Source: Clostridiales bacterium
GTDB lineage: Bacteria; Bacillota; Clostridia; Oscillospirales; Oscillospiraceae
Direction of reading: 5' to 3'
Assembly: GCA_025757645.1 (NCBI GenBank)
Contig: CP107216.1
Span: forward strand, 805,501-869,500
Length of the DNA stretch: 64,000 bases
Positions 7,013-15,761 of this stretch are shown here, piece after piece. Made by a program: the position numbers and the translations under genes. The stretch's first letter is position 1, and each line of letters begins with the position of its first letter. Below the pieces are notes generated by a model that was given only the letters and a program-made list of their open reading frames with translations, did no database searches and was not told the origin of the DNA.

Positions 7013-8425
7013 TTACTTGCTCTTGATGTATGCGTCGATGGCAGCGGCGGCCTTCTTGCCGGCGCCCATCGCCTTGATGACGGTGGCCGCACCGGTGACG
7101 GCGTCGCCGCCGGCGAACACGCCGTCCTTCATGGTCGTCACGGTGTCGTCCTTGACGACGATGCCGCCGCGGTCGCTGTACTCGAGGTCCGGCGTCGCCT
7201 TGCGCAGCAGCGGGTTGGGGGAGGTGCCCAGCGCCATGATGACGGAGTCGCAGGCCATCTCAAACTCGCTGCCCGGCACTTCGATCGGACGGCGGCGGCC
7301 CTTCTCGTCGGGCTCGCCGAGCTCCATACGGATGCACTTGAGGCCGCGCACCCAGCCTTTGTCATCGGCCAGGATCTCGACCGGGTTGCACAGCAGGTGG
7401 AAGTTGATGCCCTCTTCCTTCGCGTGCTCGTACTCTTCCTTGCGGGCGGGGATCTCCTCCTCGCCGCGGCGGTACACGACCGTCACGTCCGCGCCCAGAC
7501 GCTTGGCGCAGCGCGCGGCGTCCATGGCGACGTTGCCCGCGCCGACGACGGCCGTCACGTGGATGGGCATGAGCGGGGTGTCGTAGCGCTCGTCGTAAGC
7601 GTGCATGAGGTTGATGCGGGTGAGGAACTCGTTGGCGGAGAACACGCCGCAGTAGCTCAGACCCGGGATGTTCTGGAACTTCGGCAGGCCGGCGCCCGAG
7701 CCGATGAACACGGCCTCGTACTTGTCGTCGCCGAGGAGGTGGTCGGCGTCCTTGCCGAGCAGCTCGTCGATGCTCATGCACTTGCCGATGGTCGCGTCGC
7801 ACACGATGTTGACGCCCATGGCCACGAGCTTGTCGATCTCCTTCTGCACGATGGCCTTCGGCAGACGGAACTCGGGGATGCCGTAAGCCAGCACGCCGCC
7901 GGCCTTGTGGAAGTGCTCATAGACGGTCACGTCGTAGCCGAGCTTGGCCAGGTCGCTCGCGCAGGCGAGGCCGGACGGGCCGGAGCCGATGACGGCGACG
8001 CGGTGGCCGTTCGTGGCGATCTTCTCGGGCATCTCGTCGGCGTTCTCGCGGTTCCAGTCGGCGACGAAGCGCTCCAGACGGCCGATGCCGACGGGCTCGC
8101 CCTTGATGCCGCGCACGCACTTGCTCTCGCACTGCTTCTCCTGCGGGCAGACGCGGCCGCAGATGGCGGGCAGGGAGCTGTCCTCGAGGATCTTGTGGTA
8201 AGCGCCCTTGAAGTCCTGCTCACGGACGCGGGCGATGAACTGCGGGATCTTGACATTGACCGGGCAGCCGGACATGCAGGCCGGGCGCGGGCAATTCAGG
8301 CAGCGGTTGGCCTCATCGACCGCCATCTCGACGGTGTAGCCAAGCGCGACTTCTTCAAAATTCTTATTGCGGACGTTCGGGTCCTGCTCCGGGATCGGAT
8401 TCTTTTTGGGAGACATATTCGCCAT
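7013..8425 (-). CDS. nfnB: NfnB / GltD-like NADPH-binding flavoprotein subunit
   Basis: A 470-residue protein of the NADPH-dependent glutamate synthase small-subunit family. The N-terminal half has two [4Fe-4S] motifs (CLNCPRPACMSGCP near residue 42 and CGRVCPQEKQCESKC near 88), followed by an FAD-binding VIGSGPSGLACA (about 144) and an NADP-binding VVGAGNVAMDAARCAKRLGA. Placed directly after an NfnA-type subunit (2-nt gap), it is best read as NfnB of the electron-bifurcating NADH-dependent reduced ferredoxin:NADP+ oxidoreductase, located in the cytoplasm. It would make 2 NADPH from reduced ferredoxin plus NADH. The alternative is a homotetrameric glutamate synthase subunit, but no large subunit is present. 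Confidence 0.85.
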   Translation of the reverse strand: MANMSPKKNPIPEQDPNVRNKNFEEVALGYTVEMAVDEANRCLNCPRPACMSGCPVNVKIPQFIARVREQDFKGAYHKILEDSSLPAICGRVCPQEKQCESKCVRGIKGEPVGIGRLERFVADWNRENADEMPEKIATNGHRVAVIGSGPSGLACASDLAKLGYDVTVYEHFHKAGGVLAYGIPEFRLPKAIVQKEIDKLVAMGVNIVCDATIGKCMSIDELLGKDADHLLGDDKYEAVFIGSGAGLPKFQNIPGLSYCGVFSANEFLTRINLMHAYDERYDTPLMPIHVTAVVGAGNVAMDAARCAKRLGADVTVVYRRGEEEIPARKEEYEHAKEEGINFHLLCNPVEILADDKGWVRGLKCIRMELGEPDEKGRRRPIEVPGSEFEMACDSVIMALGTSPNPLLRKATPDLEYSDRGGIVVKDDTVTTMKDGVFAGGDAVTGAATVIKAMGAGKKAAAAIDAYIKSK

Positions 8426-8427
8426 GA

Positions 8428-9321
8428 TTACTTCTCCTCCTTCTTCTGCGCGGCTTCCTCGGCGTCGGCCATGGCCTGCAGATTGCAGTAGTGGTGGCGG
8501 CGCTCGAACACCTTCTGCTCCTGTGCCTCATAGATCTTGGAACGGGCGATCGCCTCGTCAAAATCGACGAGGTGGCCGTCGAACTCCGGCCCGTCGACGC
8601 AGGTGAACTTCATCTTGCCGTCCACGGTCAGGCGGCAGCCGCCGCACATGCCGGAGCCGTCGATCATGATGCAGTTCATATCGACCATCGTGGCCACGCC
8701 GTATTCCTTCGTGATCTGGCAGACGAACTTCATCATCGGCAGCGGGCCGATGCAGATGCAGTGGTCGTACTGCTGGCCCTCGGCCTTGGCCTTCTCGAGC
8801 AGCTCCTTGAGCTTGACGGTCGTGAAGCCCTTTTCGCCGTAGGTGCCGTCGTCGGTCATCATGTACAGATGATCGCAGCAGGCGCGCATCTCGTCCTCGA
8901 GCACGACGATGCCCTTGGTGCGGAAGCCCGCGATGATGTCGACATCGCAGCCGAGGCGGTGCGCCTCTTTGGCCTGCGGCCACGCGATGGCGCAGCCGGA
9001 GCCGCCGCCGACGACCACGACCTTGTGCATGTTGTCAAACTCGGCGGGGTTGCCGAGCGGGCCGACAACGTCGGCCACATAGTCGCCGGCCTTCTTGCTG
9101 GCGAGCAGGGCCGTCGTGCTGCCGACGCGCTGCATGATGACCGACACGGTGCCGGCCTCACGATCGTAGGAAGAGATCGTGATGGGCATGCGCTCGCCGA
9201 ACTCGTCGACGCGGAACATCAGGAACTGACCCGGCTGTGCCTTGCGGGCGACGAGCGGGGCCTCGAACGTGACGCGGAACATATTGTCAGATAATCTTTC
9301 GTTATTGACGATTTTGAACAT
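8428..9321 (-). CDS. nfnA: NfnA, FAD/[2Fe-2S] subunit (PyrK-like)
   Basis: A 297-residue sulfide dehydrogenase/dihydroorotate-dehydrogenase electron-transfer-type protein. It carries an FAD-binding beta barrel (RVDEFGERMPITISSYD), a nucleotide-binding VVVGGGSGCAIAWPQAKE, and a C-terminal iron-sulfur segment (MCGGCRLTVDGKMKFTCVDG) that should hold the [2Fe-2S] cluster. In NfnAB this subunit binds NADH and feeds the bifurcating NfnB. The start at ATG 9321 is preceded by TTGAGGTGA; a GTG three codons upstream overlaps that site. First gene of a two-gene operon. Confidence 0.85.
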   Translation of the reverse strand: MFKIVNNERLSDNMFRVTFEAPLVARKAQPGQFLMFRVDEFGERMPITISSYDREAGTVSVIMQRVGSTTALLASKKAGDYVADVVGPLGNPAEFDNMHKVVVVGGGSGCAIAWPQAKEAHRLGCDVDIIAGFRTKGIVVLEDEMRACCDHLYMMTDDGTYGEKGFTTVKLKELLEKAKAEGQQYDHCICIGPLPMMKFVCQITKEYGVATMVDMNCIMIDGSGMCGGCRLTVDGKMKFTCVDGPEFDGHLVDFDEAIARSKIYEAQEQKVFERRHHYCNLQAMADAEEAAQKKEEK

Positions 9322-9341
9322 GAAAATCACCTCAAGGCACT

Positions 9342-9370
9342 ATTATAGCGGAATTGCATATTTTCCACAA
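9342..9370 (-). promoter_or_regulatory. Promoter of the nfnAB operon
   Basis: Minus strand: TTGTGG, 17-nt spacer, perfect TATAAT, giving a very short leader. Confidence 0.7.
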
Positions 9371-9548
9371 GGGAGAAACGGAAAATCTAAATTTTAACAT
9401 GAAAATTGACGAAAAACTGTGGACTTGCACAAAATTTTCCCTGCTTTTCTGGGCAGAAAAGCGGATGCTTTCGCGGGAAAATCGCGGAGTGCGCCGAGTC
9501 ATTCGGTGTGTTTTGCAGCCGGAAAACGGAAAAATCGGCCGGGTGGAA
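9371..9548. other. Intergenic stretch without a recognisable gene
   Basis: The gap between the nfn promoter and the phosphoketolase terminator is AT-richer than its surroundings, with runs of A and T, and carries no ORF with a ribosome-binding site. I see no structured RNA in it. Confidence 0.5.
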
Positions 9549-9586
9549 TGGAAAAGAAAGCCGCCCGCCCCATCCGGGGCGGGCGG
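9549..9586 (-). terminator. Distal terminator of the phosphoketolase operon
   Basis: An 11-bp perfect stem CCGCCCGCCCC / GGGGCGGGCGG; minus-strand tail CTTTCTTTTCC. A second hairpin, AAAACCC/GGGGTTTT at 9652-9679, lies nearer the gene. Confidence 0.6.
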
Positions 9587-9595
9587 CGCAGCGTG

Positions 9596-9636
9596 CCAAA
9601 AAGCCTCGCAGAGTTTGCCGCCTACAGGCGGCAAAA
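9596..9636 (+). repeat. Dispersed hairpin repeat, copy 1
   Basis: Contains AAAAAGCCTCGCAG, then GTTTGCCGCC and AGGCGGCA, forming a small hairpin. An inverted copy is at 62164-62207, and a degenerate relative (GCTCGCAGCCGAAATTTGCCG) is near 20385. Confidence 0.6.
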
Positions 9637-9683
9637 AAGTGCAAGCCCTTTGTCGGAAAACCCTCCGGGGTTTTTCGACAGTC

Positions 9684-12077
9684 TCAGCGCTCGGAGCTCG
9701 TGGCGGCGCTGGTGCTGCCGGTCCACTGCCAGTTGGCGATCTCGGGCAGGTCGACGCCGTGCGCGGCGATATACTGCCGGTGCTCGACGAGCTTGTCGCG
9801 CATCTGCTGCACGGCGTAGGCGCCGCGGTTGCCGAGCTGGGGCAGGCGCTTGATGACGTCGATGACGAGGTGGAAGCGGTCGAGCTCATTGAGCACGCGC
9901 ATGTCAAACGGCGTCGTGATCGTGCCCTCCTCGACGTAGCCGCAGACGAACATGTTCTGGTTGTGGCGGGTGTAGGTCAGCTCGTGGATGAGCTTCGGGT
10001 AGCCGTGGAAGGCGAAGATGACGGGCTTGTCCTTCGTGAAGATGAGGTCGTAGTCCTCGTCCGTGAGGCCGTGCGGGTGGTCGGCGTGCGGCTGGAGCTT
10101 CATGAGGTCGACCACGTTCACGACGCGCACGCGCACCTCCGGCAGCTTCTCGCGCAGGATGGTCACGGCGGCGAGCGTCTCGAGTGTCGGCGTGTCGCCG
10201 CAGCAGGCCATGACGACGTCGGGCTCTGCGCCCTGGTCGCTGCTGGCCCACTCCCAGATGCTCACGCCCTGCGTGCAGTGGCGCACGGCCTGCTCCATGG
10301 TCAGCCACTGCGGCCGCGGGTGCTTGGAGGCCACGATGACGTTGATATAGTTCCGGCTGCGGATGCAGTGGTCAAAGCAGCTGAGCAGGCAGTTTGCGTC
10401 CGGCGGCAGATAGATGCGCACGACGTCGGCCTTCTTATTCGCCACGTGGTCGAGGAAGCCGGGGTCCTGGTGCGTGAAGCCGTTGTGGTCCTGCTGCCAC
10501 ACGTTCGAGGCGAGCACGTAGTTGAGCGAGGCAATGTCCTGCCGCCAGGGCAGCTGGTTGCAGACCTTGAGCCACTTGGCGTGCTGCGCGACCATGGAAT
10601 CGACGATGCGGATGAAGGCCTCGTAGCTGTTGAAAAAGCCGTGGCGGCCGGTGAGCAGGTAGCCCTCGAGCCAGCCCTCGCACATATGCTCCGAGAGCAT
10701 GGAGTCCATGACGCGGCCGTCCGGGTCGAGAAACTCGTCGTTGTCCGTCGCCTCGGCGACCCAGCGGCGGCCCGTGACCTCGAACACCGGGCTCAGGCGG
10801 TTGGAGGCCGTCTCGTCGGGGGCGAAGATGCGGAAGTTGCGCGCGTCCATGTTCTCGCGCATGATGTCGCGCACGAACGCGCCGAGCACGGTCATGTCCT
10901 GCGCCTCGACGGCACCGGGCGCCGGCACGGGCTGCTCATATGTGCGGAAGTCCGGCATGCGCAGCTCGCGCAGCAGCAGCCCGCCGTTGGCGTGGGGGTT
11001 CGCGCCCATGCGGCGCTGCCCCTTCGGCGCGAGCGCCTGCAGCTCGGGGATGAGCGTGCCGTTGTCGTCAAAGAGCTCCTCGGGGTGGTAGCTGCGCAGC
11101 CACTCCTCGAGCTGCACGAGGTGCTCGGGGTTGTCCATGGCGATCGGCACCTGGTGCGCGCGGAATGACCCTTCCACCTGCTTGCCGTCCACTTCCTTCG
11201 GGCCGGTCCAGCCCTTCGGCGCGCGGAACACGATCATCGGCCAGTAGGGGCGCGTGGTGTCGTGCGCGGTGCGCGCGTGCTGCTGGATGGCGTGGATCTC
11301 CTCGATGGCCCAGTCCATCGTCTCGGCCATTTTGGCGTGCATCTCGGCGGGGTCGTCGCCCTCCACGAAGCGCGGCTCCCACCCGCAGCCGCGGAAGAAC
11401 ATCTCGAGCTCCTCGTGGCTGATGCGGGAAAAGAGCGTCGGATTTGCGATCTTGAAGCCGTTGAGGTGCAAAATCGGCAGCACTGCGCCGTCCGTGATGG
11501 GGTTGACGAACTTGTTGCCGTGCCACGCGGTGGCGAGCGGGCCGGTCTCGGCCTCGCCGTCGCCGACGACGCAGGCGGCGATCAGATCGGGGTTATCCAT
11601 CACGGCGCCGAAGGCGTGCGCGAGCGAGTAGCCCAGCTCGCCGCCCTCGTGGATCGAGCCCGGCGTTTCGGGCGCGACATGGCTCGGGATGCCGCCGGGG
11701 AACGAAAACTGTTTGAACAGGCGCTGCATGCCGGCCGCGTCGCGCGTGATGTTCGGGTACACGTCGGTGTACGAGCCGTCGAGATAGTCCTGCGCGACCA
11801 TGGCGTTGCCGCCGTGGCCCGGGCCGGAGAGGTAGATCATGTCGAGGTCGTATTCGTTGATGACGCGGTTGAGGTGCGTGTAGATGAAGTTCTGGCCGGG
11901 CACAGTGCCCCAGTGGCCGACGATCTTCTTTTTGATGTCGCGCTCGGTCAGCCGCCGGCGCAGCAGCGGGTCGTCGAGCAGGTAGAGCTGGCAGGCGGAC
12001 AGATAGTTCGCCGCGCGCCACCAGGCGTCCATTTTGGCCAGCAGCTCCGGCGTGGGTGCAAACGCTTCGTTTTTCAT
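9684..12077 (-). CDS. xfp: Phosphoketolase (xylulose-5-P/fructose-6-P)
   Basis: A 797-residue thiamine-diphosphate enzyme of normal family length. It splits xylulose 5-phosphate (and often fructose 6-phosphate) into acetyl phosphate and a triose or tetrose phosphate, giving cheap ATP via acetate kinase. Visible signatures are GHWGTVPGQNFIYTHLNR, SGPGHGGNAM, the ThDP/Mg region GDGEAETGPLATAWHGNKF, and later QDHNGFTHQDPGFLDH. TAAGGAGG precedes the ATG at 12077. It lies 46 nt downstream of two overlapping flavoprotein genes on the same strand and may be cotranscribed with them; a small TGTGCC/GGCACA hairpin sits in that gap. Function is secure, substrate preference is not. Confidence 0.93.
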   Translation of the reverse strand: MKNEAFAPTPELLAKMDAWWRAANYLSACQLYLLDDPLLRRRLTERDIKKKIVGHWGTVPGQNFIYTHLNRVINEYDLDMIYLSGPGHGGNAMVAQDYLDGSYTDVYPNITRDAAGMQRLFKQFSFPGGIPSHVAPETPGSIHEGGELGYSLAHAFGAVMDNPDLIAACVVGDGEAETGPLATAWHGNKFVNPITDGAVLPILHLNGFKIANPTLFSRISHEELEMFFRGCGWEPRFVEGDDPAEMHAKMAETMDWAIEEIHAIQQHARTAHDTTRPYWPMIVFRAPKGWTGPKEVDGKQVEGSFRAHQVPIAMDNPEHLVQLEEWLRSYHPEELFDDNGTLIPELQALAPKGQRRMGANPHANGGLLLRELRMPDFRTYEQPVPAPGAVEAQDMTVLGAFVRDIMRENMDARNFRIFAPDETASNRLSPVFEVTGRRWVAEATDNDEFLDPDGRVMDSMLSEHMCEGWLEGYLLTGRHGFFNSYEAFIRIVDSMVAQHAKWLKVCNQLPWRQDIASLNYVLASNVWQQDHNGFTHQDPGFLDHVANKKADVVRIYLPPDANCLLSCFDHCIRSRNYINVIVASKHPRPQWLTMEQAVRHCTQGVSIWEWASSDQGAEPDVVMACCGDTPTLETLAAVTILREKLPEVRVRVVNVVDLMKLQPHADHPHGLTDEDYDLIFTKDKPVIFAFHGYPKLIHELTYTRHNQNMFVCGYVEEGTITTPFDMRVLNELDRFHLVIDVIKRLPQLGNRGAYAVQQMRDKLVEHRQYIAAHGVDLPEIANWQWTGSTSAATSSER

Positions 12078-12123
12078 CGTGGAAACCTCCTTATAGATAT
12101 TAGGATGTGCCGTTCGGCACAGG

Positions 12124-13716
12124 TCATGCTTCGTTTTGCAGCGCAGCGAGCACGCTCTCGGCGCAGCGCAGCCCGTCCACGGCGGCGCTCGTGATGCCGC
12201 CGGCGTAGCCCGCGCCCTCGCCGCAGGGGTAGAGGCCGGGCACACCGGTGCTGCACCGATCTTCCCCGCGCACGATGCGCACGGGGCTGCTCGAGCGGGT
12301 CTCGGGCGCTGTGAGCACGGCGTCCGGGTCGTCAAAGCCGCGCAGCTTCCTGCCGAAGGCGGGCAGCGCCTGCGCGAGGGTGTCCGTGATGCGCGCAGGC
12401 AGCATGTCGTGCAGGTCGCACCACGTCACGCCGGGGCGGTACGTCGGCTGCACGCGGCCCGGGCCGGTGCTCGCGCGCCCGGCGAGAAAGTCGCCCGCCA
12501 GCTGCGCGGGGGCGTGGTAATTGCCGCCGCCGCGCGCAAAGGCGCGCTGCTCGATGCTGCGCTGCCAGTACATGCCGCCGAGGGTGCTTTTGTCCGGGAA
12601 GTCCTCCGGCCGCAGCGTCACGAGCACGGCGGCGTTGGCATTTTCCCCGTCGCGGCGGGAATTGCTCATGCCGTTGGTGCACACGCCGCCCGCCTCCGAC
12701 GCGGCGGCGAACACCTCGCCGCCCGGGCACATGCAGAACGTGTACGCGCTCGACCCGTCCGGCAGGTGGCAGGAGAGGGAATAGTCCGCCGCCGGCAGAC
12801 GCTCCGCCGCCGCACCGTACTGCGCGGCGTTGATATCGGCCTGCCGGTGCTCGATGCGTACGCCCATGGAAAACGGCTTCGGCTCCATCGGCACGCCCTG
12901 CGCATGCAGCATTTCAAACGTGTCGCGCGCGCTGTGGCCGATCGCAAGGATGACCTGCCGCGCCGGGAGCGTGTAGCTACCGGCCGGCCCGGCCACGGTC
13001 AGCGCCGCGATGTGTCCATTCTCCGTGGACAGCCCTGTCACGCGGTGGCCGAAGCGCACCTCGCCGCCGCGGTCGATGACCTCGTGCCGGAGGTTCTGCA
13101 CGACCTCGACGAGCACGTCCGTGCCGATGTGGGGCTTGGCGTCGTAGGTGATGTGCTCCGGCGCGCCGTGCGCCGCGAACTCCGCGAGCACGAAGCCGAT
13201 GCGCGCATCGTGTGTGCCGGTGTTGAGCTTGCCGTCGGAAAATGTGCCCGCGCCGCCCTCGCCGAACTGCACGTTGCACTCCGGGTCGAACGGCCCGCCC
13301 GCGCGAAACGCCGCGATCTGCGCACTGCGCGTCTGCGCGTCCGGCCCGCGCTCGAGCACGATGGGCCGTGCGCCCGCGCGCGCGAGCAGCAGCGCCGCGA
13401 ACATCCCCGCCGGGCCGAAGCCCACGATCACGGGGCGCGTCTGCGGCGGCGCGATGCGGGGGATGGGGTAGGTCTTGTCCTGCACGATCGCGGCGGTGCG
13501 GCAGCGGCGGACGAGCTTTCGCTCATCCCCGCGCACGGTCACGCCGACGGTGTAAACATAGTGAATATCGTCTTTTTTGCGCGCATCGAGCGACTTTTTG
13601 CGGATGCGTAGGCCGGTGATATCCTGGGGCTGGACTTTCAGCGCCCCGGCGGCCAGCGGGAGCAGCTGCGCCTCGTCCGCGCCGGGGGCGAGCTTCAGGT
13701 TCGAAATTGCGATCAT
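12124..13716 (-). CDS. FAD-dependent dehydrogenase, COG2509-like
   Basis: A 530-residue flavoprotein. An N-terminal region of about 90 residues (RIRKKSLDARKKDDIHYVY) precedes a dinucleotide-binding motif VIVGFGPAGMFAALLLARAG (about residues 95-114). Later come the FGEGGAGTFSDGKLNTG and GHSARDTFEML blocks and a C-terminal PCGEGAGYAGGITSAAVDG flavin-contact motif. This combination is typical of the conserved uncharacterised FAD-dependent dehydrogenases of anaerobic bacteria; their substrate is unknown. The ATG at 13716 has GGGAGG 8 nt upstream and overlaps the stop of the preceding gene by 4 nt (ATGA). An upstream in-frame ATG at 13758 is less well placed. Confidence 0.85.
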   Translation of the reverse strand: MIAISNLKLAPGADEAQLLPLAAGALKVQPQDITGLRIRKKSLDARKKDDIHYVYTVGVTVRGDERKLVRRCRTAAIVQDKTYPIPRIAPPQTRPVIVGFGPAGMFAALLLARAGARPIVLERGPDAQTRSAQIAAFRAGGPFDPECNVQFGEGGAGTFSDGKLNTGTHDARIGFVLAEFAAHGAPEHITYDAKPHIGTDVLVEVVQNLRHEVIDRGGEVRFGHRVTGLSTENGHIAALTVAGPAGSYTLPARQVILAIGHSARDTFEMLHAQGVPMEPKPFSMGVRIEHRQADINAAQYGAAAERLPAADYSLSCHLPDGSSAYTFCMCPGGEVFAAASEAGGVCTNGMSNSRRDGENANAAVLVTLRPEDFPDKSTLGGMYWQRSIEQRAFARGGGNYHAPAQLAGDFLAGRASTGPGRVQPTYRPGVTWCDLHDMLPARITDTLAQALPAFGRKLRGFDDPDAVLTAPETRSSSPVRIVRGEDRCSTGVPGLYPCGEGAGYAGGITSAAVDGLRCAESVLAALQNEA

Positions 13717-14921
13717 CGGCACGCCCTCCCGGCCGCGCGGCCGCTGGCCCACGCCCACTGCAGGTTGTAGCCGCCGCAGTCGCCGTCAATGTCCAGCACC
13801 TCGCCGCAGGCGTACAGCCCCGGCACGAGAAGGCTGCCCATCGTCGCGGGGTCAAATTCGTCCGTGCGGATGCCGCCGGCCGTGACCTGCGCGCTCTCGA
13901 AGCCCTCCGTGCCGCGCACCGGCAGCGCGAAGCCCTTCGCCGCGCGCACGAGCGCCCTGAGTTCCTGGTCCGTCACGTCGCCGAGCGGCCGCCCGCCGGG
14001 GACGGCGGCGTAGCGCAGCAGCATCTTGCCCACGCGGTTGTGCACCGTGCCGGTCAGCACCTCTTCGCACGGGAGCGTGGGCGCGGCCGCGCGCCGCGCC
14101 TGCAAAAACGCCAGACAGTCCGGCGCGCTGTGTGCGCGCAGCAGGTCGAGCGTCACGGTCTGGCCCTCGCCGCCGCAGCTCGCCGCACGGGAAATTTCAA
14201 AGATCGCCGGGCCGGACACGCCCTTTTCCGTGAACTGCACCTCACCCGCGCTGCGCGCGAGGATGGCCCGGCCGCGCGTGAGCGTCACGCGCGCGTCGGC
14301 GCGCACGCCCTTGAGCGCGCGGGGATACGTCGGGTCGGTCGTCAGCTGCACGAGCGCGGGGTGCAGCGCCGTGCGCCGGTGGCCGAGACTCTGCAGCAGG
14401 GTATACCCGTCGCGCACGCCGCCGGCCTTCGCCCCGGCAGCGCCGCCGCACGCGATGATGACGCGGTCGGCGGGGATCGTTTCGCTTTCCGTCTCGATGA
14501 CAAAGCCGCGCCCCTGCCGGCGCACGGCCGTCACGGCCTCGCCCGCGCGCAGGGTGATGTTCGGCCGCGCGAGCGCGAAGCGCAGCACGTCCACGACGCT
14601 GTTGGCCGCGTTCGAGAGCGGGTACACGCGCCCGCCCGGCTCCGTCACGGTCATGAGCCCGTGCGCGGCGAACCAGCGCAGCGCCGCCTCCGGCGGGAAG
14701 GCCGCGAGCGCCGGCGCGGCAAAGTCCGGCTGCGCGCCGTGGTAGTTTTCAGGCGCGGCGCCGGTGTTCGTCAGGTTGCAGCGGCCGTTGCCGGTCACGG
14801 CGAGCTTGCGCCCCACGCGCGCCTGCCGCTCGAAGAGCAGGATTTTATTTTCCGGTTGTTCGGCGGCGGTCAGCGCGGCCATCATGCCGGACGCGCCCGC
14901 GCCGATGACTGCGATCGTCAT
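13713..14921 (-). CDS. BaiN/HI0933-family FAD-binding protein
   Basis: A 402-residue NAD(P)/FAD-dependent oxidoreductase of the YhiN/HI0933 family. It begins with IAVIGAGASGMMAALTAA, followed by the family block RVGRKLAVTGNGRCNLTNT, and ends with VPGLYACGEVLDIDGDCGGYNLQWAWASG. One characterised relative, BaiN, acts on bile-acid intermediates in gut Clostridia, but most members have unknown substrates, so no bile-acid role is claimed. First gene of a likely three-gene unit (this gene, the COG2509-like gene, phosphoketolase), with a good promoter at 14955-14983. Confidence 0.88.
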   Translation of the reverse strand: MTIAVIGAGASGMMAALTAAEQPENKILLFERQARVGRKLAVTGNGRCNLTNTGAAPENYHGAQPDFAAPALAAFPPEAALRWFAAHGLMTVTEPGGRVYPLSNAANSVVDVLRFALARPNITLRAGEAVTAVRRQGRGFVIETESETIPADRVIIACGGAAGAKAGGVRDGYTLLQSLGHRRTALHPALVQLTTDPTYPRALKGVRADARVTLTRGRAILARSAGEVQFTEKGVSGPAIFEISRAASCGGEGQTVTLDLLRAHSAPDCLAFLQARRAAAPTLPCEEVLTGTVHNRVGKMLLRYAAVPGGRPLGDVTDQELRALVRAAKGFALPVRGTEGFESAQVTAGGIRTDEFDPATMGSLLVPGLYACGEVLDIDGDCGGYNLQWAWASGRAAGRACR

Positions 14922-14954
14922 GGCGATGCTCCGTTTCTATCGTTTTCTTTCCTT

Positions 14955-14983
14955 ATTAAACCACACTTCGCCCGCAAATACAA
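14955..14983 (-). promoter_or_regulatory. Promoter of the flavoprotein-phosphoketolase unit
   Basis: Minus strand: TTGTAT, 17-nt spacer, TTTAAT, about 34 nt before the ATG at 14921. Confidence 0.65.
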
Positions 14984-15137
14984 GAAAACGGAGGGCGTCC
15001 CTGACGTCACGCACGCAGGCGATCGTCCTTGTGCCTCCGCTCGACCGGGATTGAGGCCAAAGCCTCCCCTTACACAGGGAAGCCAAGGGCGTATCACCGA
15101 AACTGCCAACAGGAATCTCTGCCTGCCCCCGCAAACA

Positions 15138-15172
15138 AAAAACCGGCGGCAGCCAATCTGGCTGCCGCCGGT
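15138..15172 (-). terminator. Terminator of the MarR gene
   Basis: A 13-bp perfect stem ACCGGCGGCAGCC / GGCTGCCGCCGGT, followed on the minus strand by TTTTTGTTTG. Confidence 0.9.
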
Positions 15173-15187
15173 CTTCCGGGCGTGTGG

Positions 15188-15634
15188 TCACTTTTTCGGC
15201 ACGTCGCACTCGGGCATCAGCTCGTCGCTCATGACGGCCAGCACGTGCTCGAACGTCGCCAGTTCCTCGGGCGTGAACCGCTCGTGGATGCGCGCCATCA
15301 CCGTGTCGATGTAGCTCTGCATGAGGCCGTTGTAGCAGTAGAACTTGTCCGACAGCTTCAGGTGGTATTCGCGCCGGTCGGTGTCGGAGTTCTCCTTGAC
15401 GATGTAGCCCTTGCGGATGAGATTGTTGACCTTATAGGTCGCGTTGGACTGCGAGATGCCGAGAAAATCCGCAAACTGACCGATGGTCGGCGCGTCGAGC
15501 TCGTGGATGACCTCGACGGAGAACGCCTCCATCGCGCTCAGCGAGCCCTCGCGCTCGCGCACCTGCGAAAACAGGCGGCGAAAAAATTGCAGCTTAAACT
15601 TCTCGTACACACTCTGAAAATTCTGCTCCAGCAT
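15188..15634 (-). CDS. MarR-family transcriptional regulator
   Basis: A 148-residue winged-helix regulator. The recognition region APTIGQFADFLGISQSNATYKVNNLIRKGYI (about residues 49-79) is followed by the wing with the family signature SDTDRREYHLKLSD. Flanking helices would form the dimer interface. The ATG at 15634 was preferred over a longer in-frame start because GGGGGGAG lies just before it. Monocistronic, with its own promoter and terminator; the target genes are not evident from position. Confidence 0.85.
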   Translation of the reverse strand: MLEQNFQSVYEKFKLQFFRRLFSQVREREGSLSAMEAFSVEVIHELDAPTIGQFADFLGISQSNATYKVNNLIRKGYIVKENSDTDRREYHLKLSDKFYCYNGLMQSYIDTVMARIHERFTPEELATFEHVLAVMSDELMPECDVPKK

Positions 15635-15668
15635 CGGAAGCTCCCCCCTTACTTCTTCGATTCGCAAG

Positions 15669-15697
15669 ATATTTTCTTTTTTACACCAAAGTGGCAA
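15669..15697 (-). promoter_or_regulatory. Promoter of the MarR gene
   Basis: Minus strand: TTGCCA, 17-nt spacer, AAATAT. Confidence 0.5.
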
Positions 15698-15761
15698 AAA
15701 AGTAAAGAGCCGGACGCGGAGAAATTCCCGCGTCCGGTAAAATTAAGCAGAATTTAACGCC

